Notes: generated from the letters alone by a model not told the origin. Shown: positions 26,740 through 37,714, counted from the stretch's first letter. The stretch: 64,000 nucleotides of DNA from Sulfuritortus calidifontis (GCF_003967275.1 NZ_AP018721.1:310001-374000); one strand, 5' to 3'. Numbers and translations: made by a program.

Positions 26740-26764
26740 GGCCCGAAAGCCCGCGCGGCCGCGT

Positions 26765-28901
<2,137 letters not shown>

Positions 28902-28944
28902 CGGGGGCAGGGCCGCTTGGGTCGCGGCCCCAGGTCATAGGGGG

Positions 28945-29031
28945 TGGTGCCCGGAGCCGGAATCGAACCGGCACGCCATCGCTGGCGCGGGATTTTGAGT
29001 CCCGTGCGTCTACCTATTCCGCCATCCGGGC
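28945..29031 (-). tRNA. tRNA-Leu (CAA)
   Basis: Minus-strand class II tRNA of 87 bases with encoded CCA. Acceptor GCCCGGA/TCCGGGC, anticodon stem CGGGA/TCCCG around loop CTCAAAA (anticodon CAA), a long variable arm, and T arm GCCGG-TTCGATT-CCGGC. Confidence 0.96.
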
Positions 29032-29093
29032 ACGCATGCGAAGGGGACGATTATCGCGGAAACGCCCCGGTCAGGGCAACGTCGTCGCAGGCG

Positions 29094-29756
29094 TCACTTC
29101 ACCCACTGCACCACCTCGGCCATCGGCCGCCGGGTCTTGGCGGGTTGCGGGTTCTTGCGGTAGCCGAAGGCCAGCATCGCCGCCAGGCCGAAGTTCCGGG
29201 CATCCAGCGCGCCGGCCGCGCTCAGGACCGCTTCCGCCTTTTCCTGGTCGAAGCCTTCGATCGGGCAGGTGTCGATGCCGATCATGGCCGCCGCCGTCAT
29301 CATGTTGCCCAGGGCGATGTAGGCCTGGCGGCAGGCCCAGTCGAACACGCCACGCTCGTAGCCGAGCAGCTTGAAGTCGGATTCGAGAAAATTGCGGTAG
29401 ACCTTGCTCCGCATTTCGATGCGCTCCGGCGGCAGTTTCTGGATGTCGTGCATGATGTGCTGGACATGGGGGTCCTCCGGCATAAGGCCGGTCTTGCGCG
29501 CCAGGATGGCGATGTAGTGGCTGGCGGTCGGCAGGGTCTTCTGGGCCCCCCAGGTGACGGGCAGCAGCTTCTCGCGCAGGGCCATGTCCTGGATCACCAC
29601 GATCTGCCAGGGCTCGTGGCCGAAAGAACTGGGGCTCAGGCGCGCGGTCTCCAGGATGAATTCGAAGTCCTCCGGGGCGACCTTCCTGGTCGGGTCGAAT
29701 TCCTTGCAGGCGTGGCGGTAGTTGAAGGCGGCGAGGATGTCCTGTTTGGCGATCAT
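29094..29756 (-). CDS. NAD(P)H nitroreductase family protein
   Basis: 220-aa FMN-dependent oxidoreductase fold. FMN-binding features: YRHACKEFDP near residues 13-22, LSPSSFGHEPW, and the C-terminal GLAAMLAFGYRKN. Relatives reduce quinones, nitro-compounds or enones; the physiological substrate cannot be told. A single gene between tRNA-Leu and the divergent acpS. Confidence 0.85.
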   Translation of the reverse strand: MIAKQDILAAFNYRHACKEFDPTRKVAPEDFEFILETARLSPSSFGHEPWQIVVIQDMALREKLLPVTWGAQKTLPTASHYIAILARKTGLMPEDPHVQHIMHDIQKLPPERIEMRSKVYRNFLESDFKLLGYERGVFDWACRQAYIALGNMMTAAAMIGIDTCPIEGFDQEKAEAVLSAAGALDARNFGLAAMLAFGYRKNPQPAKTRRPMAEVVQWVK

Positions 29757-29876
29757 GATGGGTCCTGAATCAACGATGCGAGAAGGGCCGATTATCGCGA
29801 AAACCGGCGGCCATCGCGAAAATTGTCGGCAGGGCGCCGTATAATCGCCGCAGTTTTCGGCTTGGAACAGAATCGG

Positions 29877-30263
29877 ATGATCTTCGGCATCGGGACCGAC
29901 CTCGTGGTGATCGAGCGCGTGCGCGCCATGCATGCCCGGCACGGCCAGCGCCTGGCCGAGCGCATGCTCGCCCCGGCCGAGCTGCCCGGCTTCGACCTGG
30001 TCCCGGACAAGCCGCGCTTTCTGGCCAAGCGCTTTGCCGCCAAGGAGGCCTTCGCCAAGGCGGCCGGCACCGGCATGCGCGCCCCCCTCCACCTGTCCAC
30101 CATCGGCGTGCGCCACAACGCCTTGGGCCGGCCCGAGCTGTTCTTCTCCGACGAGCTGGCCGCCTGGCTGCGCCGGCAGGGCGTGGTGCGCAGCCACCTG
30201 TCGCTGAGCGACGAGCAGGAGCACGCCATGGCCTTCGTCGTCCTGGAATCGGAAGCATCGTGA
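29877..30263 (+). CDS. acpS: holo-[acyl-carrier-protein] synthase
   Basis: Transfers the phosphopantetheine arm from CoA to acyl carrier protein. 128 aa. Signatures: [14 protein letters not shown] (1-15, metal-binding aspartate) and [17 protein letters not shown] (about 48-64). A TATAAT lies 32 bases upstream (29840-29845). The stop overlaps the nagZ GTG. Confidence 0.95.
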   Translation: MIFGIGTDLVVIERVRAMHARHGQRLAERMLAPAELPGFDLVPDKPRFLAKRFAAKEAFAKAAGTGMRAPLHLSTIGVRHNALGRPELFFSDELAAWLRRQGVVRSHLSLSDEQEHAMAFVVLESEAS

Positions 30264-31357
30264 ACCACCCCGGCCTGCACCTGCCGCTCGGCCCCCTGAT
30301 GCTCGACGTGGTCGGCACCGCGCTGACCGAGGACGACCGCCGCCGCCTGCGTCACCCCCTGGTCGGCGGCGTGATCCTGTTCAAGCGCAACTACGAAAGC
30401 CCGGAGCAGATCGCCGCGCTTACCCGCGAGATCCACGCCCTGCGCAGTCCGCATCTTTTGATCGGGGTCGATCACGAAGGCGGCCGGGTGCAGCGCTTTC
30501 GCGCGGGTTTCACCCCCATCCCGCCCATGCGCCGCCTGGGCGAGGTGTGGGACGAGCATCCGCAGCGGGCCCGGCTGCTGGCCAAGGATGCCGGCTACAT
30601 CATGGGCGCCGAGCTGCGCGCGGTGGGCGTCGACTTCAGCTTCACCCCGGTGCTCGACCTCGATTACGGCGCCAGCGGCGTCATCGGCGACCGCGCCTTT
30701 CACCGCAAGCCGCAGGCCGTGGTCGAACTGGCTCATGCCTTGATGCTGGGCCTGCACGAGGCGGGCATGAACGCGGTGGGCAAGCACTTCCCCGGCCACG
30801 GCTACATCGCGGCCGACTCCCACCTGGAGATCCCGGTCGACGAACGGCCGCTGGAGGACCTGGAGTTCGCCGACCTCATCCCCTTCCGCCAGATGATCGA
30901 CTGGGGCCTGGCCGCGATCATGCCGGCCCACGTCATCTACCCCAAGGTCGACGACAAGCCGGCCGGCTTCTCCCGCCGCTGGCTGCAGGATATCCTGCGC
31001 GGCCGCCTGGGCTTCGAGGGCGTGATCTTCAGCGACGACCTCGCCATGGAAGGCGCCAGCGTCGCCGGCGGCGCCCTCGAGCGGGCCCGCGCCGCGCTCG
31101 AGGCCGGCTGCGACATGGCCCTGATGTGCAACCGGCCCGAACTGGCCGACGAGCTGCTCGCGCGCCTGCAATGGCCGCTGGCCCCGGTCTCCCTGGTCCG
31201 CCTGGCCCGCATGCACGGCCGGCCGCACCCGCCCAGCCGCGTCGCCCTGCACGAAAGCACCCGATACACCAAGGCGGTACACCACCTGGCCGGTCTCGGC
31301 CCGGTCGATGCCGAACTCGCCTTCAACGACCCGAGCAATACCTGTGGCAAAAACTGA
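30260..31357 (+). CDS. nagZ: beta-N-acetylhexosaminidase NagZ
   Basis: Cytosolic GH3 enzyme that removes GlcNAc from anhydro-muropeptides in cell-wall recycling. 365 aa. [14 protein letters not shown] (about 66-79), KHFPGHG...DSH with the acid/base histidine (about 174-187), and the nucleophile aspartate in FSDDLAMEG (near 257). GTG start overlapping acpS; the adjacency acpS-nagZ is common in beta-proteobacteria. Confidence 0.95.
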   Translation: MNHPGLHLPLGPLMLDVVGTALTEDDRRRLRHPLVGGVILFKRNYESPEQIAALTREIHALRSPHLLIGVDHEGGRVQRFRAGFTPIPPMRRLGEVWDEHPQRARLLAKDAGYIMGAELRAVGVDFSFTPVLDLDYGASGVIGDRAFHRKPQAVVELAHALMLGLHEAGMNAVGKHFPGHGYIAADSHLEIPVDERPLEDLEFADLIPFRQMIDWGLAAIMPAHVIYPKVDDKPAGFSRRWLQDILRGRLGFEGVIFSDDLAMEGASVAGGALERARAALEAGCDMALMCNRPELADELLARLQWPLAPVSLVRLARMHGRPHPPSRVALHESTRYTKAVHHLAGLGPVDAELAFNDPSNTCGKN

Positions 31358-32291
31358 CAACTCCCTCTCGCTCGACCGTGGCACCGACCACGCCCACCAC
31401 CACCTGGGCCATGCCGGCGGCCATTCGCATCTCACCGGCGCCCTGTTCTTCACCCTGGGCTTCGCCTTCGTCGAGGCGGTGGCCGGCTACTTCTCCGGCT
31501 CGCTTGCCCTCTTGTCCGACGCCGGCCACATGCTGACCGACTCCACCGCCCTGGGTCTGGCGGCGCTGGCCGCCTGGCTGGCCAAGCGGCCGCCGTCGCC
31601 GCGGCACACCTACGGCCTGGTCCGGCTGGAAATCCTGGCCGCGCTGTTCAATGCCCTGCTCATGTTCGGCTTGGTCGCCTTCATCGCCGTCGAGGCGATC
31701 GACCGCTTCGCCCAGCCGCGTCAGGTTCAGGGTGGGGTCGTCACCGTGGTCGCCGTCATCGGTCTCTTGGTCAATATCGGTGTCGCCTGGCAGCTGAGCC
31801 ACGGCGAGAAAACCCTGAACACCCGCGCCGCCCTGCTGCACGTGATGGGCGACATGCTCGGCTCGGTCGCCGCCCTGGCCGCCGGCCTGGTCATCTACTT
31901 CACCGGCTGGATGCCGATCGACCCGCTATTGTCCTTGCTGGTCTCCGGCCTGATCCTGGTCTCGGCCTGGCGCCTGCTGGGCGAGGCGCTCAACGTCCTG
32001 CTGGAGGCGGTGCCCGGCCATATCGACATCGAGCGCGTGGCGCAGGACCTGGCCGCCATCGAGGGCGTGGCCGCGGTGCACGACCTGCATATCTGGACCC
32101 TGTCTTCCGGCAAGGTCGCCCTGTCGGCGCACATGGACGTGCGCGACTTCGCCGACTGGCCCCGGATCATGGCCGAGAGCCGGCAGCGGCTGATCACACA
32201 CCACGACATCGGCCATGTCACCCTGCAGCCGGAGCTGGCCGACAGCACCGCCGCCCGGCCCGCCCACATCCTCCATCCCGTCCAGCACTGA
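31344..32291 (+). CDS. CDF family divalent metal cation transporter
   Basis: 315-aa cation diffusion facilitator exporting Zn2+, Co2+, Cd2+ or similar in exchange for protons. A His-rich N-terminus ([14 protein letters not shown], about 14-27) precedes six helices. Transport-site residues are in SDAGHMLTD (TM2) and HVMGDMLGS (TM5); the C-terminal cytoplasmic domain carries [16 protein letters not shown] 31344 is chosen because it begins just before the His-rich tail and overlaps nagZ by 14 bases. The pattern resembles ZitB/CzcD. Confidence 0.92.
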   Translation: MAKTDNSLSLDRGTDHAHHHLGHAGGHSHLTGALFFTLGFAFVEAVAGYFSGSLALLSDAGHMLTDSTALGLAALAAWLAKRPPSPRHTYGLVRLEILAALFNALLMFGLVAFIAVEAIDRFAQPRQVQGGVVTVVAVIGLLVNIGVAWQLSHGEKTLNTRAALLHVMGDMLGSVAALAAGLVIYFTGWMPIDPLLSLLVSGLILVSAWRLLGEALNVLLEAVPGHIDIERVAQDLAAIEGVAAVHDLHIWTLSSGKVALSAHMDVRDFADWPRIMAESRQRLITHHDIGHVTLQPELADSTAARPAHILHPVQH

Positions 32292-32299
32292 AGGCCGCC

Positions 32300-33472
32300 A
32301 TGAAACGCAGACGTCTCTATACCCGCCACCGCCTGAGCCGCGACGCCGAGCGCCTGGCCTGGCTGGCCACCGGCCTGGCCGATTCCGGCAGCCGGGCCGA
32401 GGATGCCTTCTGGGAGGGCGAACTCACCGTCCTGATCGACAAGCTCTTGCAGGCGAACGACGAGGAGGCCTTCAACCAGGCCCTCGACCGCCTGTACGAG
32501 ACCCATTCCCGCGCCTACGACGAACTGGCCGACCTGATCGAGGCCGGGGCCGAGACCAGCCGCTTCGACGTCGACGGCGAGCCGCATGCCGGCCTGCTGC
32601 TGGCCCTGCCCGTCCTGGCCTGGTCGCGCTACGCCATCCCCACCCGCAGCCTGCCGAAGAACGCCCTGTCCGGCCTGCGCGCCCACCTGGCGGCGCATGT
32701 GCTGGCCGACGGCTGCCGTTTCGCCCTGATCGACTACCTGTTCAGCCCCGACCAGCTGCCGCGCGGCTACGGCGAGACGCGCCGTCTTGCCGCCGAACTG
32801 TGGCCCTCGGCCCTGCAAAACCGCGACTACAACATCGAGGCCAAGAAGATGCCGGAGACCGCCGCCTTCGTCTCCGACGTGCGCTACATCCTCGCCGCCG
32901 TGAGCGTGCCGGTCGGCCGACCCCTGTTCCGCTGGAACGAGCCGGACGGCGACCGGGAGAAGGCCCTGGCCCAGTGGCGCGAGCAGGGCGCCCCCAACCT
33001 GCAGTCGGTCATGGCCGGCTGCGCCTATGAACTGCTGTTGCCCGATGCCTACTTCGCCGCCTGGCGCCAGGCCGACCGCGAGATCCGACCCTATTCCCTG
33101 CGCGCCGCCGTGGCCTATCTGCAGACCGTGCTCGGTACCCCGGCCGGTCTGCTGCGCGCGGTGATCGCCCCCTTCTACGACCGCTGGCTGGTCGAATACC
33201 GCATCGGCTTCGCCCTCAGCGGCTCGGACGACCTGGTGCACGGCGTGGTCTGGCCCCTGCTCGGCACCGAAGAGGAGACCGGCGAGACCCCGGCCGAGAT
33301 CGAGCGCATCCTGCGCGAGGCCGGGGTCGGCGAGGTCATCCTGCACAGCCAGCGCTTTCCCCTGGAATATTGCGACGACTGCGGCGCGCCGCTCTACCCC
33401 AACCCCGAGGGCGAGAGCGTCCACGCCGAAATGCCCGAGGGCGAGGAAGGCCCGCCGGCGCATCTGCATTGA
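32300..33472 (+). CDS. DUF2863 family protein
   Basis: 390-aa soluble protein of a betaproteobacterial family of unknown function. The N-terminal half (RLSRDAERLAWLATGLADSGSRAEDAFWE) and VLAWSRYAIPTRSLP are typical. Near the C-terminus there is a CDDCGAPLYP zinc-ribbon-like pair followed by an acidic, His-ended tail. It follows the CDF transporter by eight bases and is probably co-transcribed. Confidence 0.8.
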   Translation: MKRRRLYTRHRLSRDAERLAWLATGLADSGSRAEDAFWEGELTVLIDKLLQANDEEAFNQALDRLYETHSRAYDELADLIEAGAETSRFDVDGEPHAGLLLALPVLAWSRYAIPTRSLPKNALSGLRAHLAAHVLADGCRFALIDYLFSPDQLPRGYGETRRLAAELWPSALQNRDYNIEAKKMPETAAFVSDVRYILAAVSVPVGRPLFRWNEPDGDREKALAQWREQGAPNLQSVMAGCAYELLLPDAYFAAWRQADREIRPYSLRAAVAYLQTVLGTPAGLLRAVIAPFYDRWLVEYRIGFALSGSDDLVHGVVWPLLGTEEETGETPAEIERILREAGVGEVILHSQRFPLEYCDDCGAPLYPNPEGESVHAEMPEGEEGPPAHLH

Positions 33473-33499
33473 GTGGGTAGTGGGTAGCGCGCTTCCTGC

Positions 33500-33523
33500 T
33501 CCCTCCCCATTCATGGGGAGGGA
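33500..33523. repeat. GC hairpin after the DUF2863 gene
   Basis: Perfect 11-bp stem TCCCTCCCCAT/ATGGGGAGGGA with a TC loop, followed after a purine run by a short T-run (33537-33542). The design is the same as the hairpins at 4942-4992. It may double as a terminator. Confidence 0.6.
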
Positions 33524-33574
33524 AGGGGAGGGGAGATTTTTTCGACGGAGCTTTCTCTCTAGCAAACGATCTGA

Positions 33575-34285
33575 ATGAAACCAATCATGTTCGACCCCAA
33601 CTGCACCGCCTGCCCACGCCTGGCCGACTTCCTGGCCGACTGCCGCGCCAGCCGGCCCGACTACTACGGCCGGCCGGTGCCGCCCTTCGGCGCGGCCAAG
33701 CCCCGCCTGCTCATCGTCGGCCTCGCCCCCGGCTACCATGGCGCCAACCGCAGCGGCCGCCCCTTCACCGGCGACTATGCCGGGGTGCTGCTGTACCAGA
33801 CCCTGCACGCATTCGGCTACGCCAGCCGGCCCGAATCGACCGCGGCCGACGACGGCCTGGAGCTCATCGGCTGCCGCATCACCAACGCGGTGAAATGCGT
33901 GCCGCCGGAGAACAAGCCCACCCCGGACGAGATCAGGCGCTGCAATGGATATCTAAAAGCGGAACTGGAAGCGCTGCCCAAGGGCGCCGCGATCCTGGCC
34001 CTGGGCCAGATCGCCCACGGCGCCGTGCTGCGCGCGCTGGGCCTGAAGCTGAAGGATTACCCCTTCGGCCACGCCGCCGTCCATCAACTCCCCTCTCCCT
34101 CCGGGAGAGGGGTCGGGGGTGAGGGAAAACCCCGGGGTGAGGGAAAAGCTGAGGACGCAGGCACCCCCCTCCGCCTCTACGACAGTTACCACTGCAGCCG
34201 CTACAACACCCAAACCCGCCGGCTCACGCCCGAGATGTTCCAGGCCGTGTTCGCCCAGATTCGCAAAGACCGAGAGGAGGCCTGA
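33575..34285 (+). CDS. uracil-DNA glycosylase (Fe-S type) with an in-frame repeat insertion
   Basis: Family 5-like base-excision glycosylase removing uracil from DNA. The motif GLAPGYHGANRSGRPFTGD (49-67) and the active-site-side motif DSYHCSRYN (203-211) are intact; C10, C13, C108 and C207 are candidate [4Fe-4S] ligands. Between HAAVHQLP and LRLYDSYHC, where relatives have only a few residues, there are about 26 extra residues rich in Gly, Pro, Arg and Glu, starting with SPSGRGVGGEG. These are encoded by a copy of the CCCTCTCCC/GGGAGAGGG hairpin repeat. The reading frame is kept and both catalytic halves are present, so the protein may be functional. 236 aa. Confidence 0.85.
   Translation: MKPIMFDPNCTACPRLADFLADCRASRPDYYGRPVPPFGAAKPRLLIVGLAPGYHGANRSGRPFTGDYAGVLLYQTLHAFGYASRPESTAADDGLELIGCRITNAVKCVPPENKPTPDEIRRCNGYLKAELEALPKGAAILALGQIAHGAVLRALGLKLKDYPFGHAAVHQLPSPSGRGVGGEGKPRGEGKAEDAGTPLRLYDSYHCSRYNTQTRRLTPEMFQAVFAQIRKDREEA
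34086..34147 (+). repeat. GGGAGAGGG hairpin repeat inside the UDG gene
   Basis: Perfect 10-bp stem CCCCTCTCCC/GGGAGAGGGG (34090-34112, loop TCC) followed by two direct copies of GGGGTGAGGGAAAA (34116-34129 and 34134-34147, offset 18 bases, i.e. six codons). The same hairpin occurs between genes at 63573-63595. Confidence 0.75.
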
Positions 34286-34287
34286 CC

Positions 34288-34473
34288 ATGCCCGTCGTCA
34301 CCATCAAGCTCGCCGGCACCTTCAGCCGGGAACAGAAAAAACAGATCGCCGAGGAGATCACCGACACCCTGGAGCGGGTCGGCGGCAAGCCCCGGCGCTA
34401 CACCTACATCGCCTTCGAGGAACTGCCGGACGAGAATTGGGCGATTGCGGGGGAGTTGCTCGACGAAGAATAG
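34288..34473 (+). CDS. tautomerase family protein (4-oxalocrotonate tautomerase-like)
   Basis: 61-aa small beta-alpha-beta protein beginning MPVVTIKLAG: after Met removal, Pro-1 would be the catalytic base of the 4-OT superfamily. Normal family length is about 60-75 aa. The substrate is unknown. It starts two bases after the glycosylase stop and is probably co-transcribed. Confidence 0.8.
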   Translation: MPVVTIKLAGTFSREQKKQIAEEITDTLERVGGKPRRYTYIAFEELPDENWAIAGELLDEE

Positions 34474-34512
34474 CCGGGTTGGTATGCGCATACACTCCCC
34501 AGGGGAGCCACA

Positions 34513-34758
34513 ATGCGCGCCGGCCAGAATCCTCATGCCCTGAAAAAGGCGGCAAACCTCAGCATCCGCGCCGACCTGCTGAGGCAGGCCAAAGACCTGG
34601 ATATCCACCTCTCGGCCACACTGGAGCAGGCCCTGGCCGAGGCCGTCAGGCAAAAACTGCGGCAACGCTGGCTGGCCGAGAACAAGGCCGCCATCGAGGC
34701 CTACAACGAGCATATCGAAACCCACGGCGTATTCAGCGACGGCCTGCGAGGCTTCTGA
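34513..34758 (+). CDS. CcdA-type antitoxin (orphan)
   Basis: 81-aa protein with an N-terminal ribbon-helix-helix-like segment (KKAANLSIRADLLRQAKDL) and the CcdA-type C-terminus RQRWLAENKAAIEAYNEHIETHGVFSDGLRGF, which in CcdA wraps around the CcdB toxin. The TGA is followed in the usual overlapping arrangement by remains of ccdB. With the toxin destroyed, the antitoxin is an orphan; it may still repress its own promoter or neutralise related toxins encoded elsewhere. Confidence 0.85.
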   Translation: MRAGQNPHALKKAANLSIRADLLRQAKDLDIHLSATLEQALAEAVRQKLRQRWLAENKAAIEAYNEHIETHGVFSDGLRGF

Positions 34759-34881
34759 TACCGCAGTTCAGCGTACATCGAGACCCGCACCCGGCCACCA
34801 AGGCGGCCATTCCCTTGCTGCTCGATACACAGAGTGAACGGGTCGCGGATTTGGGCGCGCGTCGTCCTGCCGCTTCGCTTA
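34758..34881 (+). pseudogene. ccdB toxin remnant, cut off by a MITE
   Basis: Reading from 34758 gives IPQFSVHRDPHPATKAAIPLL and onward to LLDTQSERVADLG, matching the CcdB N-terminus (about 100 aa when complete). Three lesions are visible. The expected ATG overlapping the ccdA stop is ATA (34758-34760). The frame slips near 34852: the next frame reads ARVVLPLRL, matching the CcdB TRVV(I/L)PL segment. The coding sequence then stops at the MITE boundary at 34881. Confidence 0.85.
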
Positions 34882-35022
34882 CAGGCCGTTGAAAAACGTA
34901 GCGAGGATGGCCAGATGCAAGGCGATTGGGGCGCAGCGACCGAGAAAACGAACGAAGTGAGTTTCGGCGCAGCCACATGGCAACGCCGCAGATGGCCCAC
35001 CGCAGTAGTTTTCAACGGCCTG
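34882..35022. mobile_element. MITE-like element, copy 1 (141 bp)
   Basis: Terminal inverted repeats CAGGCCGTTGAAAA and TTTTCAACGGCCTG. TTA occurs on both sides and may be a target duplication. The interior has no ORF of note. The reverse complement is nearly identical to the element at 52520-52755 except for the extra nested sequence there. It lies at the broken end of ccdB and 70 bases before uvrC. Confidence 0.8.
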
Positions 35023-35092
35023 TTAAACGCCTCATCCCCTTGCCAGGCAAACGGCGCCCGCAGCCGCCACAGACTGCAATAAACTTGCCCCC

Positions 35093-36919
35093 ATGACCGA
35101 AACCGCCGACCCTGCCGGCCCGGGCTTCGACCCGGCCGCCGTGCTCAAGACCCTGCCCAACCGCCCCGGCGTCTATCGCATGCTGGGCGAGGGCGGCGAG
35201 GTGCTCTATGTCGGCAAGGCGCGCGATCTGAAGAAGCGGGTGTCCAGCTACTTTCAGAAGACCGACCTGTCGCCCCGCATCCGCCACATGGTGGCGCGCA
35301 TCCGCGACATCCAGATCACCGTGACCCGGTCCGAGGCCGAGGCCCTGCTCCTGGAAAACAATCAGATCAAGGCTCTGGCGCCGCGCTACAACATCCTGTT
35401 TCGCGACGACAAGTCCTACCCCTATCTTTTGCTCACCGGCCATGCCTGGCCGCGCCTGGCCTATTTTCGCGGCACGCCGGACAAGCGCGACCGGGTGTTC
35501 GGCCCCTTCCCCAATGCCTTCGCGGTGCGCGAGAGCATCCAGATCCTGCAGAAGGTGTTCCGCCTGCGCACCTGCGAGGACACGGTGTTCGCCAACCGCT
35601 CGCGTCCCTGTCTGCTCTATCAGATCAAGCGCTGCAGCGGGCCCTGCGTCGGCCTGATCTCGGAGGCGGACTACGCCCGCGACGTGAACAACGCCCTCCT
35701 GTTCCTGCAGGGCAAGGACGACGAGCTGGCGCGCGAGCTGACGGCGAAGATGGAGGCCGCCTCGCAGGCTTTGCGCTTCGAGGCGGCCGCCTTCTACCGC
35801 GACCAGATCCAGGCCCTGACCCGGGTGCGCGAGAAGCAGTTCGTCGAGAGCCGCAGCGCGCAGGATGCCGACGTGATCGCGGTGGCGCTGAAGGCGCCGG
35901 TGGTCTGCGTCTACCTGATGATGATTCGCGGCGGCCGCAGCCTGGGCGGCCGCGCCTTCTTCCCGGGTGCGGCCGAGGGCATCGAGGCGGCCGAGGTGGT
36001 CGAGGCCTTCGTCTCCCAGCACTATGCCGGCCGGCCGGTGCCGCCGCTCCTGGTGCTGGATGCCGCCGCCGCGCCCGAGGGCCTGGAGGACTGGCTGAGC
36101 GATGCCGCCGGACGCAGGGTGCAGGTGCTGACCAACCCGGTGGGCGAGCGCCGGGCCTGGCTGGCCATGGCCCAGAGCAACGCCGAGCTGGCGCTGACCG
36201 CGCGCGAGGGCCAGCGCGCCAGCCAGGAGAAGCGGCTGGCCGCGCTGAACGAGGTGCTGGGCGAGGAGGGTATCAACCGCATCGAGTGCTTCGACGTCAG
36301 CCACACCCTGGGCGAGGCCACGGTGGTGTCTTGCGTCGTGTATGACAAAGGCGCGATGCAGCCTTCGGAATACCGCCGCTTCAACATCACGGGCATCACC
36401 CCGGGCGACGATTACGCCGCCATGCGCGAGGCATTGACCCGCCGCTATGGCAAACTGGCGGCTGGCGAGGGCGTGCTGCCCGACCTGCTGCTGATCGACG
36501 GCGGCAAGGGCCAGCTCAACGTGACGGTCGAGGTGATGGCCGAGCTGGGTCTGACCGGGCTGCCGATGGTGGGCGTGGCCAAGGGCGAGGCGCGCAAGCC
36601 GGGGCTGGAGCAGTTGTTCCGGCCGGGCGCGGAACAGGCGATCAGCCTGCCTGCCGACCACCCGGCCCTGCACCTGATCCAGCAGGTGCGCGACGAGGCG
36701 CACCGTTTCGCCATCACCGGCCACCGGGCCAAGCGGGCCAAGCAGCGCACCAGCTCCAGCCTGGAGGGCATCCCGGGCGTGGGGCCGAAGCGGCGGCAGA
36801 GCCTGTTGCAGCGTTTCGGCGGTCTGCGCGGCGTGGTCGCCGCCGGGGTGGAGGAACTGGCGCAAGTGGAAGGGATTAGCCGAGAATTGGCGGAACGGAT
36901 TTATCGGGAACTGCATTAA
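35093..36919 (+). CDS. uvrC: excinuclease ABC subunit C
   Basis: Nuclease making both incisions in nucleotide excision repair. 608 aa: GIY-YIG domain (PGVYRM...[14 protein letters not shown], about 25-50), cysteine-rich RTCEDT...[13 protein letters not shown] region, UVR motif (about 205-240), RNase H-like endonuclease domain ([14 protein letters not shown] and [10 protein letters not shown]) and C-terminal helix-hairpin-helices (IPGVGPKRR). pgsA follows with no gap, as in many proteobacteria. Confidence 0.97.
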   Translation: MTETADPAGPGFDPAAVLKTLPNRPGVYRMLGEGGEVLYVGKARDLKKRVSSYFQKTDLSPRIRHMVARIRDIQITVTRSEAEALLLENNQIKALAPRYNILFRDDKSYPYLLLTGHAWPRLAYFRGTPDKRDRVFGPFPNAFAVRESIQILQKVFRLRTCEDTVFANRSRPCLLYQIKRCSGPCVGLISEADYARDVNNALLFLQGKDDELARELTAKMEAASQALRFEAAAFYRDQIQALTRVREKQFVESRSAQDADVIAVALKAPVVCVYLMMIRGGRSLGGRAFFPGAAEGIEAAEVVEAFVSQHYAGRPVPPLLVLDAAAAPEGLEDWLSDAAGRRVQVLTNPVGERRAWLAMAQSNAELALTAREGQRASQEKRLAALNEVLGEEGINRIECFDVSHTLGEATVVSCVVYDKGAMQPSEYRRFNITGITPGDDYAAMREALTRRYGKLAAGEGVLPDLLLIDGGKGQLNVTVEVMAELGLTGLPMVGVAKGEARKPGLEQLFRPGAEQAISLPADHPALHLIQQVRDEAHRFAITGHRAKRAKQRTSSSLEGIPGVGPKRRQSLLQRFGGLRGVVAAGVEELAQVEGISRELAERIYRELH

Positions 36920-37498
36920 ATGCCATTCAATTTGCCCAATGCCCTGACCTGGTTGCGCATTGGTTTGATCCCGCTGTTCGTGGTGGTGTTCTACCTGCCC
37001 GAGGGCTGGCTGCCCAAGCATTCGGTCAATTTCACCGCGACCCTGATCTTCGCCCTCGCCGCCGTCACCGACTGGCTGGACGGCTACCTCGCCCGCAAGC
37101 TGAACCAGATGTCGGCCTTCGGCGCCTTCCTCGACCCGGTGGCCGACAAGCTCATGGTCGCTGCGGCGCTGATCGTGCTGGTCGACCTGGATCGGGCCGG
37201 AGTGACGGTGTCGCTGATCATCATCGGCCGCGAGATCGCCATCTCCGCCCTGCGCGAGTGGATGGCCAAGATCGGCCGGGCTAGGAGCGTGGCGGTGTCC
37301 TTCGTCGGCAAGCTGAAGACCACGGCGCAGATGGTGGCGATCGTGATGCTGCTCTATCACGACCCGGTGTTCGGCTTCGCCCAGGTGGCGCTGGTCGGCA
37401 GCTGGCTGCTCGACCTGGCCGCGCTGCTGACCCTGATCTCCATGGCCTACTACCTGCGCATGGCCTGGGATGCGTTAAAAGATCAGCCGGCGGCTTGA
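36920..37498 (+). CDS. pgsA: CDP-diacylglycerol-glycerol-3-phosphate 3-phosphatidyltransferase
   Basis: Integral-membrane enzyme of phosphatidylglycerol synthesis. 192 aa. The CDP-alcohol phosphotransferase motif D-x2-D-G-x2-A-R-x8-G-x3-D-x3-D is present as TDWLDGYLARK...GAFLDPVADK (about 53-80). Starts immediately after the uvrC TAA. Its stop lies within the -35 of the tRNA-Gly promoter. Confidence 0.95.
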   Translation: MPFNLPNALTWLRIGLIPLFVVVFYLPEGWLPKHSVNFTATLIFALAAVTDWLDGYLARKLNQMSAFGAFLDPVADKLMVAAALIVLVDLDRAGVTVSLIIIGREIAISALREWMAKIGRARSVAVSFVGKLKTTAQMVAIVMLLYHDPVFGFAQVALVGSWLLDLAALLTLISMAYYLRMAWDALKDQPAA

Positions 37499-37522
37499 CA
37501 AGATTTTTTCCATGCATAAAAT
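37495..37522 (+). promoter_or_regulatory. promoter of the tRNA-Gly/Cys/Leu cluster
   Basis: Perfect TTGACA (37495-37500), 16-bp spacer, TAAAAT (37517-37522), 14 bases before mature tRNA-Gly. It overlaps the last codons of pgsA. Confidence 0.75.
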
Positions 37523-37536
37523 GGCGCCTCTTTGAC

Positions 37537-37612
37537 GCGGGAATAGCTCAGTTGGTAGAGCGCAACCTTGCCAAGGTTGAGGTCGCGAGTTCGAGCCTCG
37601 TTTCCCGCTCCA
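37537..37612 (+). tRNA. tRNA-Gly (GCC)
   Basis: 76 bases with encoded CCA. Acceptor GCGGGAA/TTCCCGC, anticodon stem CAACC/GGTTG around loop TTGCCAA (anticodon GCC), T arm with GTTCGAG. Confidence 0.97.
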
Positions 37613-37620
37613 GGATTCCC

Positions 37621-37691
37621 GGGGAAAACACTGGGTTTTGGTCGGCGTAACACATTGCGTGTTGGCCTTCGCCGAAACTGAGGTTTTCCCC
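37621..37691. repeat. short palindromic element between tRNA-Gly and tRNA-Cys, copy 4
   Basis: Outer arms GGGGAAAAC (37621-37629) and GTTTTCCCC (37683-37691), the latter followed by TTTTTACTTTT. Inside, the reverse strand reads GAAGGCCAACAC, loop GCAAT, GTGTTACGCCG: the conserved flanks GGCYAA and TTANGCC around arms ACAC/GTGT. The left flank in this orientation, CAGTTTCGGCGAAGGC, resembles copy 2. The large hairpin with its T-run could process or terminate the tRNA transcript. Confidence 0.6.
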
Positions 37692-37714
37692 TTTTTACTT
37701 TTGAGCCGGTTTTC

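Noticed and set aside
34758-34892. Short functional CcdB-like protein reading into the MITE
   Set aside because: No start codon (ATA), frame slip within the conserved core and loss of more than half the protein make function unlikely.
35012-37360. Long minus-strand open frame opposite uvrC and pgsA
   Set aside because: Same reason: codon-bias shadow over genes with clear motifs and conserved order.
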